A DNA stretch of 53,492 nt. Source: Gnetum montanum (taxonomy: Eukaryota; Streptophyta; Gnetopsida; Gnetales; Gnetaceae). The stretch spans positions 142,850 to 196,341 of the forward strand of contig MNCI01030933.1 of NCBI GenBank assembly GCA_015680685.1, given 5' to 3'. The notes under the pieces were generated by a model that ran no database searches, was not told where the DNA came from, and saw only the letters and a program-made list of their open reading frames with translations. Below, in pieces: positions 11,369 to 21,088 of this stretch. The number at the start of each line of letters is the position of its first letter. Positions within the stretch are counted from its first letter, which is position 1. The position numbers and the translations under genes are program-made.

Positions 11369-11541
11369 CATGTCTTGTACATCTCTTGGGAAATTAAGTT
11401 CACACCAGAACTTAAGTCTAATGAAGCTTTGCATGAATCATTTCCTACAATTTGCAAATAAATTAGTGGCCTTTCAAGGTCAGTTCTCTTTTTAGGAAGG
11501 TGTTTTGCCTTTAGGTAGTTTGTGACCACATTAGTTAACAT
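11369..11541 (-). pseudogene. Truncated retropepsin of element 2
   Basis: The frame reads VVTNYLKAKHLPKKRTDLER, then CKASLDLSSGVNLISQEMY and MYKTC before running into LTR G. This matches the first half of the protease at 531-1046, with D-L-S-S-G in place of the catalytic DSG. The second half is missing. Confidence 0.7.
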
Positions 11542-14500
11542 GATAGTTTGTACATTTTGGGGGTTCTAGTTTAAAGGTAGCTTGGTAGATATTCCTTAGG
11601 CAGCTTGAGAGGAATCCGTAGTTGTAGATGCCTATGATGATTTGGGTGGACTATTAAGCTTAAAAAATGGTCTATTCTAAGACTTATGCTTAGAACCACT
11701 TGAGTTGTCATCCATTGGTAAGTTTACTACTCTTGTGGCATTACGTTGGTGGGGCTATAAAGGTATTTCACCTTGCCTAGGTAGTGTAGGTGGTAAGGGA
11801 AAAGAGGCATGAGGTGCATGACACTGGTGTGAGCAATGAGGAGTGTGTATGAAAGAAGATTCAATACATGGAGTGGTAGGTCGATGATGTTTAGAGACTG
11901 AAGGATAATAATGATGGGAAGAAGTGTGGGTCATAGAGCCACTTGGTGACACAGGCTATTAGACACAGTAGCCATATGAATTTTGTTGGCAGTGGATATA
12001 CTCTATCTTTGTGATAACATCCCCTGTGACTATGGATTTTTCCATCGATGATAGTAATCTTGAGGTTAAGGTAATGTTCCACTTAGAAAGTACTGTTGTT
12101 GGTGAAACTATTGTCGATAGTTGTCTTAAGGATAATAAAACCTCTTGGTTGGTTGTCTCTTAATAAGCTATGAATTTAAGGCATAGATCCTAGATTCTTA
12201 CAAGTGTGACAAAATAAAATAACACTCCTTGGGATGATCATATTATCAAATGTTACATCCTTCATTATCTATGTCCGAATCTACTACCTCATCTACTACT
12301 ACAGTCTTACCTTTCTAATGATAATAGTCCTTCATTGTGCCCTTCTTCTTTCTCTTATTCTTATTACTATTCCTTTGATCTATTGTCTACTCTACCATTC
12401 TAAGTGTTGTTTAGAACTTTTCATCTAAGGAGTTTCACATCTTATCCACCTTGGCCAATATTTCTATGATAGATTTTTGAATTAGCAAGATCTTTCTTTG
12501 CATAACCTCATCCAATGATGTTTCCTCCTCTTGATCATAGAGATGTACCTCACTTTTATGATCTTTGTTATACTCCTCTACACTTTCTCTCTTTTTCAAC
12601 TCTCCTTCTTTCTTTACTACTTAATCGATAAGCCTTTGAATCTGATGGGCTCTTATTTTTTATAGTCTCCCCTAGGCATAGACCCTAAGAGTCTTCCTAG
12701 TTCTATTTTTGAGTTCATTTATGATCTAGTGAAGTTGCTTCTTGTAAGAGAAATTGTGGCCTAGACATTGATATAGTAATGAATAGTATCTTCTTAAAGC
12801 CACATCAAGGGATTCATGGTTACATTGCTAGTTCCATTCTTGAATATGTTTCCTTAAATTGAACACTCTAGAGTATGTCTGATATTTGTCATTGAACAAC
12901 TCTAGCATTGTATTTCATCTATAAATAAATTCCAATTCTAAGGACCAATACCAATTTTTAGCTTCTTTTATGAGTGTCCTATGGAATAACTTGAGCTTAC
13001 GTTAGTCATTTTTAATGTTCTACAAGGCACAACCATCATGGAAGGCTTGCAAATGGTGCTGCAAATCAGCATTGTAGCCTCCTTCAAATTTAGGGATGTT
13101 GTTCATATTAAGCCATTTAATCTGGATTTCCCTTTGATGCTTGGTGGGAATGTGAACTGCCTCATAAATGTTGATCATACTTCTTATAGAAAGTAGTGGT
13201 TCATCATAGTCATCTCATTCATTGTGGCCCCTGTCATGGCCATATCTTCTATGATGTGGTCTACTACACCTTTTTTTTTATGATGGTCCTCTTCATCTTC
13301 ACCCCACCTTCAATCATTTCCCCTTTAGTCTTGGTCATGTTCCTCCTTGTTAGAGCTAGATGATGAAGTGGATGGTGCAGATAGAGAGCTAGGAGAGTTA
13401 TGTCAACTTGCTTTTCTTCTTTGATCCCTTAGTTGTTCTCTTGCTTGATGACTGGAAGACCTTGGCCTTGAGGTCTCCCTAGTTCTAGGTCCAACTCTCC
13501 CCTTATCTTGATCGCTTGTCAAGGTTGAACGTAGCCATTGATGAGCTCTGTTGTCCTCATCGAAGGAAGGAAGATTTTAACATTAAGATCATCTTGATGG
13601 ATATTTAGTGTTTTCCTTACTTGATTATGATGTTAGTATGATCTAAATCCTCTTTTCTTTAGAGGCTTCATTGATGGGACGTGATATCGCATGGGCTACG
13701 ATATCGCGGTCCACCGCAATGTCTATAAATAAGAAGCGGCTCTCCCTTGTTTTAGACATTAGAGAGTAGATTGTAGCTAGACTCTGGCAGTTTTGTCCCT
13801 CCAGAGTTAAAATATTTCCAATGTCTGCCTACAGTGTGGTGAATGTAATTGTACGACATCCTTTATTCGAGTGTGACATACTTGGACATGCACATGACCG
13901 GAAATAAAGATCAAGATTACTTCATCATTGCAGCATTCACTTTGTTTATTTATTTATTTAATTATTATTTACTGCTTTTGTAGTTAATCTTTCTTACCCT
14001 TATCTCCTAGAACGTGGAATGAGTACGACTTGATTATGAGCATTTAAGTGTGACTACTTGGTAAACCCAGTAGCGTACCTGGGATCTACGCTTGGTAATC
14101 CCAATGGTAGTCATGCATGAAGTCCAAGATGTGTACGGATAATCAAGGAATGGCTGCTCATCGCACTTAGGATAGATTAGATTCTCTTACCCTTTCTCTC
14201 ATAGATTAGTAACATTACTTTCCACTGCCTTCAGGAGTAGCATTTAGATTAGGAAATACATCATACACCTCATTCTAGACTAAACCATACGTGACAAAGA
14301 TAATACTAGTCCAGGTGTGAAGACAACGAATTGCAACCTAAGGATAACTGTTTGGGTGCCACAGCTAGTCCGTCTGCGGAGTTCGACCGGATCGTGCGTG
14401 AAAACGCTCGTATTCGTATGGTTGAGTGTAGGGGTATCTCACCACTCATCACTTCATGATGGGTCTTTATGAGTTTCTCTTTTCAAAGCTGGGCCTCTAT

Positions 14501-14820
14501 AGGTTGATAATCTCTAAAGAGATGATTTTCCATTTGGTACTCTAGGGCTGCTAGTTCAAGTCCTAGCTTCATTAATATTCTCACCAATATTGATGAAATG
14601 GCACAATCAGGTGACAACACAATGTTTTCCTCTAGGTCTCTTCACCACAATTGTTCATCCTGGTGAAGGATGAAAGTGAAGTCTGAATAGTAAGGATCTG
14701 GATGAGTATAGACAACCTTGAGTTGTTAGGATACTTCATTTACATTTTTCTTTATTTTATCATGTTGCATGGTAGGATCATCAGTAGGTGGGGAATCAAA
14801 CCTGTGAGAAGAAGACATCT
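11542..14820 (-). pseudogene. gag of element 2, heavily mutated
   Basis: No open frame longer than about 65 codons remains, but the order of recognisable pieces is the same as in the left element's gag: start near 14815, capsid block near 12640-12960, knuckle near 12200, Pro/His/Ser-rich linker at 11755-11952. The 780-bp LTR B at 13672-14451 must be removed mentally to join the two halves. Confidence 0.55.
13672..14451 (+). repeat. LTR B, solo LTR nested in element 2
   Basis: 780 bp, TGATGGGACG to CACTCATCA, flanked by identical CTTCAT on both sides (13666-13671 and 14452-14457), which marks a target duplication. No internal sequence is attached, so it is a solo LTR. It is in plus orientation: GATATC at 13683 and 13700, 18 nt, TATA box TATAAATA at 13724-13731, poly(A) signal AATAAA at 13903-13908. 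Confidence 0.9.
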
Positions 14821-14968
14821 TTTAGTTTGTCTCATAGTGTGTCTTGAAATAACATATTATTATATTTTCCAACGGTGGTTCATTATATTTCTACAATGAC
14901 CTTATATGATTTAATTATCTAAAACGTTTAGCACACAATGCACATAGGATCCTGGATAGCAGTGCCAA

Positions 14969-15832
14969 TGATGAGCAGTGAGTGTTTCCTACGCCTAACC
15001 ATACAAATCACAAGCATGTATGCATGATCTGGTTGAATTTTATAGAACCTTTGAGTGACTAGAATCCTAGATGATTAAGTATGATGTTGCTAGTCATTTT
15101 CTTAACAATCATCACTTGTGTGAGTTTAATTAGTATTGTTAAGTATGATTCAAGCTTGATATGTTTATGCTTTTGTTATTATTATTTTTATCATTAAAAT
15201 ATTAAATTGATAAGGTGATTAAAGTTTTAAATTCTAACTATAGAATGAAGGCTACTTCTAAGCCACCCTAAGTGCAAAGCATTTGTTCCCACTTTTTGTA
15301 TACATCATGAACCTATATTAACATTACTTTATTACCAAGTGTATATTGCTGGGTGTACCAAGTATTCACTACTTAGATTACCAAGCATTAATATATTATG
15401 CTCAAACTGGTTGTACTTGCGTTGTTATAGAATAAAATATTAAATTTCTAAGTTCAAGAAAATAAAATACATTTAAAGAAAAGTGCTTGAAAATAAACTA
15501 AATGTTAATCCAAGTACTGCAATGGAAAGAATTAATTTTGATTTTATTGTCGTCATGCAGAGATGTCCATGTACATCATACATTGGAATAATAATTTGTA
15601 CAATCAACTCAATCCATGCTACAGGCACTTAGAGGTAAATTTGACTAAGTTCTACGAAAAAAAAATGTAAGCGCTTCACTATAAATGGTACCAAACTACT
15701 CCCTAATGCGAAGGGTATGCATAGATATATAGGCTTAGGAGGAATTAGTATTGATGCATATGCACCAATGCATCCAAGCATGTGTCGACGAGGTTGTGTT
15801 AACATAGCTGCTTGACATATGATGATTTATCA
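14969..15832 (-). repeat. 5' LTR of element 2
   Basis: About 864 bp from TGATGAGCAG to GATTTATCA, next to the decayed primer site. It is a divergent subfamily. Its U3 has perfect six-base palindromes ATGCAT (15754), ATGCAT (15768), GTCGAC (15784), GTTAAC (15798) and CATATG (15816) at 14, 16, 14 and 18 bp, and a TATATA near 15725-15731. Confidence 0.7.
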
Positions 15833-16031
15833 CATGGCCTTCATGATGATAATAGTTGCAACATTCTCATAAATTATAATATGTAATTTTTTGGGAAAAA
15901 CACTGATGAGTGGTGAGGTACCCCTACACTCAACCATACGAATACGAGCGTTTCACGTGCGATCCGGTTGAACTCCGCAGATGGGCTAGTTGTGGTATCA
16001 AGATAGTTATCCTTAGGTTGCAGTTCTCTAT

Positions 16032-16927
16032 TGATGAGTGGCTAGGTACCCCTATGCCCAACCATACGAATCATAGGCATTCACATGCGACTTGGTCGAA
16101 TTTTGTAGACTGTAAGCACTTAACATACACCAAACTCTAACCAGTGAAACCTTGGGTTAGAATGGTTGTTGTCCTCCTAATCTCACTTGTGAGGTTCTAT
16201 TTATGATGGTTAAGTTAGATTAAGGCTAATGATTTTTATAGATTTTTACTTATCTTCTGACGGCTAATTATCTTGGAAAGTAAGGCTAGAATATTAATCA
16301 ATCTAAGATTATCTTAACCTAAATCTTAACTACTCCTAGCATAAGTATTCGGTCCCATCTTCTGAGCACGTTCGGAGCATCTCCTAACACTTCTGGGTTA
16401 CCAGACGTTAAGCATCACTGGGTTTACCAAGCGTTTGATTTACGTTTGAGATGGTTATACTTATGGCCTTTACGAACTATGAATGAGCGATAGCAATTAA
16501 GATAACAATAATAGAAACTTAACTAATTAACAAGTAATTAACAAAGCACAAACATATTAAACTACTTAATGCATAAAATAGCAAGTCCAAATGCTACAAG
16601 GAATGCTTGAATAGTTTGTCTTTATTGCCGTCATGCCAATGGGCTTAGATACATTAATGCTTGAATAAAGAGCCGATCACTTTTCTTACACCTGCTACAG
16701 GCACTTGGAAAATATTCTATCTCCTGTAGGAACAAACTGTAAGAGCTTCACTACAACTAATTGAAAAGGTACCTAAATGAGGCGGAAGGCCCTCTTATTT
16801 ATAGGCCGAAATAGGCTCCGCGTAAACAGGGCCACGTTGACGCATGGAAGGCTACGTCGACGGGCCCGCATCGACGTGATCGCGTATACGTGGCCTAGTC
16901 GACGCATCGACTAATGACACTTCATCA
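16032..16927 (-). repeat. LTR F, nested inside LTR H
   Basis: 896 bp from TGATGAGTGG to CACTTCATCA, the same subfamily as LTR E. No primer site or internal sequence adjoins it, so it is probably solo. A target duplication is not clear (CTCTAT left, GCTGTC right). It keeps the TATA box lost in E. Confidence 0.85.
16796..16911 (-). promoter_or_regulatory. LTR F U3 core promoter with GTCGAC-type palindrome array
   Basis: On the minus strand: ATCGAC 16906, GTCGAC 16898, GTATAC 16884, ATCGAC 16870, GTCGAC 16856, GTTGAC 16836, GTAAAC 16822, then 18 nt, then TATAAATA (16796-16803). Steps from the TATA side are 14, 20, 14, 14, 14 and 8. What binds, if anything, is unknown. Confidence 0.6.
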
Positions 16928-17520
16928 GCTGTCTTCCCATATGGACTAGTGTTAAGTTTGTGACATATGGTTTAGTCTAGAATGAAGTGTATGATGTGTT
17001 CCTATACTAATGCTACTCTTGAGTGTAATGGAAAGTGATATTAACTAAGCTAAGAGGGAGAGGGTGAGAAAGAATCTAAGTTAGCCTAAGTGCGATGAGC
17101 ATTCGTTCCTCGATCATTCGTACACATCTTGGACTTCGTGTATGACTACCACTGGGATTACCAAGTGCAAATCCTAGGTACGCTACTGGGTTACCAAGTA
17201 GTCACACTTAAATGCTCATAATCAAGTCGTACTCATTCCACGTTTAACAAGAGTTTAGGGTGAAGAGATATTAACTAAGAAAGCAGTAAATAACAATTAA
17301 ATAAATGATTAAACTAAGTGAATGCTACAATGATGAAGTAATCTTGATCTTTATTTTCGGTCATGTGCATGTCCAAGTACGTCACACTTGAATAAGGATG
17401 CTGTATAATTACAATCACCACACTGCGGGTATGCACTTGGAGAGAAGGGTTGAGAGAAGAACTACTTTAAAAGAAAATCTAAAACTAAGTACTAATTGCC
17501 TACCAGACTTGTCTACCTCT

Positions 17521-17642
17521 TATTTATAGATGAGGAGACAGGTTGCGATATCGCGTACGCAATATCAAGGCTACAATATCACGGCTGCTGCGATATCATG
17601 GCTGCTGCAATATCACAACTACGATATCACGGCTGCGATATC
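17521..17642 (-). promoter_or_regulatory. LTR H U3 core promoter with seven GATATC-type sites
   Basis: RATATC hexamers start at 17547, 17561, 17575, 17592, 17609, 17623 and 17637, giving steps 14, 14, 17, 17, 14, 14. The TATA box (TATAAATA on the minus strand) is at 17521-17528, 18 nt from the nearest site. Spacers are GC-rich, for example GCGTACGC and ACGGCTGC. Confidence 0.65.
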
Positions 17643-17793
17643 ACAGCTAGCAAATTCATGACTTATCAAACACTTATTATTGGCTTTGAGTTTTAATTCT
17701 CTCTACTTTTGCTGAAAATCAATCTCTACAAAATAACGTGTGCTACACACCATCTAGTAATGTTCTTGACTCTGTCTTTAGGATTATACCAAT

Positions 17794-18623
17794 TGATGAG
17801 TGGCGAGGTACCCCTACACTCCACCATACGAATACGAGCGTACATGCGCGATCCGGTCGAACTCCGCAGACTAAATGCCTTAACGCCACAAGAAACACTT
17901 GGGGTTAATCGTTCGTTGTCTTCCCAGGCTTGCTTGTATGTGTCACGGTGTATGGTTAAGCAAGTCTGAGGTATGTGATTTTTTTGGTATTTTCGGCTTA
18001 TCTTCTATGCTACCAGGAGGAAAGAGTTGAGAAAACTAAACTAACTCTAACTAAGATCTAAATCTACATTAACTAGCGTCAGCATCCGTTCCCACTTCCC
18101 GGACACACCCTGAACTATTCAACTGTGGCTTACCAAACGCTAGCCGTTACTGGGATCGCCACACATAATGCAAGTTCTCGAAGTGGTCGTACTGAGGCAC
18201 CTATTTAGCCTACGTGTGAAAAGCAGCCGATTCCTTGACTAGCCGTACACGTCCGTAGACGCTCGTAATCAAGTCGTACTTGAACGCACTAGGAAAGCAG
18301 GAAATGAAAGCAATAAATGAAACCACGTGCTGCAAGGATTATCCAAACAAGTTCGTCTTTATTGCCGTACACAACTTGGGTTCAGGTTACAAGCTGCCCG
18401 AATAAAGAGCCGTTCACTCTAGGACTCCTACTGCGGGCACATGGGGAAAAATTCTAACTCTGGAGTGATCAATCTGCCAGAGCTTCGCTACACTAGCCAG
18501 GATTGGGAAATGAAGGGAGTGTCGCCTCTTATTTATAGATATGGCGGCGGGGCGCAATATCGTGTACGCGATATCGCAGGAGAAGACGCGATATCGCGGC
18601 CTAGTGCAAGTCGCGTCTCATCA
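17794..18623 (-). repeat. LTR I, solo LTR with target duplication
   Basis: 830 bp from TGATGAGTGG to GTCTCATCA, flanked by CCAAT on both sides (17789-17793, 18624-18628). It is the same family as A, B and H. U3 sites are AATATC 18556, GATATC 18570 and GATATC 18590; the TATA box at 18530-18537 is 18 nt from the first. Confidence 0.9.
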
Positions 18624-19829
18624 CCAATGTTGCCAACAATTTCACTTTCAACACTTTAAAAAATTAAGAAGACAATTTTCTAATTCGATCCAGCAAGGAA
18701 TTTTAGAATAGTCATAAGAATATGGATCAAAATTCACTTTCCATTCCCAAGCAATAAAGTATTTCATTGATTGATAAAAACTTTAAGATTTAATGATTTC
18801 TCAACCATTCCAAAAATTGCTAGTTCGAGAAGCGTAAAGGATTTGAAAAAATACTGAGCATGCAAGACATTAATTCCATAATATTCAAGGATAGCCTAAA
18901 TCATTGGTGCAAAACCAATAATCTATAGAAATATGTATCGTGAAGTGATATCTTTTGACAGGGATTCATATAAATCATCAAGCAAAACAAAATCAAAAGC
19001 TTCAGAATTCTTTATAGTCTCTACGATGTCAGAGACATTAATATTTTCCATCTTTAAATCATTCCTCACCAAAACAAAATTCTGTTGCAAAAACTTCACT
19101 AGAAACCCACGAGATCAGCTAACCATTGAGAGAAATTTTGCTCTTTTAAATAGTGTGGAAATAGGTTCTATATGCTTAAGAAGAACGAGAAGACTAACAA
19201 TTTGCTACTAGTTTTAATTATACTCCTTTATAATTCTTCTAACTTATATGTCTTAGTGTCTACCTATAGCCAAATTGTTTTAGGTTTCATCAACCCCCTT
19301 CATTATTTGTTTAAATTGAAAATGATTTTAAACATGTTTTGCTAAGTGAATAAAAATAGGTAAAATGGATATGGGAAAATGACACTATCTAAAGCCACTT
19401 CCATCCCCTTTGCTAATGATAGGTGGCTAAGTGGTTACCTCATTGTTTTGTTAGACAAGAGGTTGCTTGTTCATGAAACTTTACTACATCCTTAGACCCC
19501 TAGGTAGAATAAAATATCAATAAAAGCACTAGAATTAGAATGGAATAAAGAAAAAGGAACAAGCCGAGGTAAAAAATAGGAGCAAAAAGTACTGAATTAG
19601 GAATTAACCGAGGACCTTTTTCATTTCAAAGATTGTTACAAACAAATTGCAACCAATGATAAAACCCTTTTCAAATGTCAAAAAAAAGGGTGGGGGTTTA
19701 AGCTGCTTGAACAAAAACTCCACCAACCTTCGTATGTAATCCAAGTGAAGCAAGACGAAAGGTATTTAATTTAGTTAAAAGGAAACGAAAAAAAGGAAGG
19801 TAAAACAAAACCAAGGTGAAATATCTTGC
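18624..19829. other. Upstream region of CCZ1
   Basis: A/T-rich DNA without a supported gene. A SINE-like piece lies near 19420-19480, and homopurine runs near 19780-19800. The proximal promoter of CCZ1 should be in its last few hundred bases, but no convincing TATA box was found, which is common for housekeeping plant genes. Confidence 0.4.
19420..19480 (+). repeat. SINE-like tRNA-derived fragment
   Basis: Box A-like TGGCTAAGTGG (19423-19433) and box B-like TTGTTCATGAAAC (about 19466-19478). It resembles 7546-7615, and the sequence upstream of each copy is also similar. Confidence 0.35.
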
Positions 19830-20109
19830 AGGTTGCAGAGAATCCGTTTGATTGGTTCAGGGCACGAATATGTTGGTGACGGAGCAAATACGCTAACATC
19901 TTTCCCCCAGCTCACAAACTAACAAAGCAATGTATTTATGATGCTATTCAAAATTTAAAAATACGAGATCTTACTGATAATGAATTGAATTTAGTTTGTT
20001 ACTATGTTTGCCAGGCGATGCTGAATCAGTCTGTCATTTATGATTCCGTCACATATCTGAGATAAAAGGGTTCCGCTGGATTTGGTGAAATAAGAGGAAC
20101 CGGATTAAG
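19830..20109 (+). other. Probable CCZ1 5'UTR exon
   Basis: A better-mixed stretch ends in ACCGGATTAAG followed by GTAACT, a good donor, and an acceptor TTTGCACAG lies at 21059-21067 just before the start codon. The start of transcription is not visible, so the left limit is a guess. It would give a 958-nt leader intron (20110-21067). Confidence 0.4.
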
Positions 20110-21088
20110 GTAACTACCATTTTTCATCGAATTTCTTTGATAGCATTTTAGAAAAACAATGGAAGCTTCGCTACGAGATAGGCTTGTTGCGCGTTCACAT
20201 TTGTTTGTTCAGATAATTATTTTTTTTTGGTTTATTATTAGACCGAACTATATAAATGTTGTAGATTTTAAACACTTTTTGATATTCGGGATGTTCCTTT
20301 CAACTTTTTATATGTGTGGTTTATGAAGATTCATAATAGTGTGAAAAATGTTTAGGTTCTAGGGCCTTTGTGTTGTAAAATATAGTTATTCTGCATGAAA
20401 TTTACAGACTCCTACTTCTAGTTGGCTGTATTTGGGCATATCTTTCTCATCCAGGAACTGTATTGAATTTTTATAAAATGGTCCTGGTCCCTACCCAAAG
20501 CACACGATTATTTATAGTATAATTCTCAAAAGCATGCCGAATGGGGTGACCAAATGTTAATTTAGTAACTGAAGATCCAGTGAGCTGGAAAGCTTATAAC
20601 AGATTGGTAGTTGCAACCAAAATCAGTATTGACGCTGTAATTAGGAAAATAATTCTCTAAATATGTACATGGAAGGGAGGCATTCATCTCCAGATTTTAA
20701 GCTACAATTTGAGCGCATTTTTGTTAAGTGATTGTATATTTTAAATAATTAAAATTCAATCTTTTTATAAATAAATGAATTTTAATTTTAGTGCATTTTT
20801 GTTCAATTATTTTATTTTTTTAAGTTTATGTTCTCTTTTCATACTAATCTTCCTTTTTAACATTTCATTTTTATGTGGGATTGACTGTTTGTTTAAGGGG
20901 TTATCGTTGGCAAAAATTTCCCTGTAGTACTTCATGCAAATACGTAATAGTGATGAAGTTTTGTATATCAATTAATTAGAATATGCATATATACGTAATT
21001 TTGAATGGGATAGCAGCATGCTGTTCTTTATATTTTACAAATTGTTTCTTTTGCTTGGTTTGCACAGAACCCTTAGGGCAAGAGCAGG

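Larger units (their letters stand above)
11369..14968 (-). mobile_element. Decayed gypsy element (element 2), interrupted by LTR B
   Basis: Read on the minus strand from LTR 14969-15832: a degenerate primer site (TGGCACTGCTATCCAGGA, 14951-14968), gag remains, a gag knuckle relic (YDHPKEC near 12210-12230) and a protease cut off at 11369. LTR B sits inside gag, and the text resumes on either side of it. Gene order and wording match the left element, but stops are far more frequent, so this copy is older. Confidence 0.75.
15904..17668 (-). repeat. LTR H, solo LTR split by LTR F
   Basis: The outer LTR runs 15904-16031 and resumes 16928-17668. Together these parts align with the reverse complement of LTR B. 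A perfect 5-bp target duplication AACAC flanks it (15899-15903 and 17669-17673). No internal region is present, so it is solo. Its U3 has the largest palindrome array in the window. Confidence 0.9.

Noticed and set aside
9604-16927. LTRs E and F as the two ends of one element
   Set aside because: E has its own leader on the left. F has no primer site or internal sequence and lies inside solo LTR H, and what lies between belongs to other elements.
17541-17650. CRISPR-like or satellite array
   Set aside because: Units are only 14-17 bp, with no unique spacers, in a plant LTR; it is a U3 repeat.
18933-19211. 92-codon plus-strand open frame upstream of CCZ1
   Set aside because: No domain, low-complexity Ser/Lys composition, no splice or context support.
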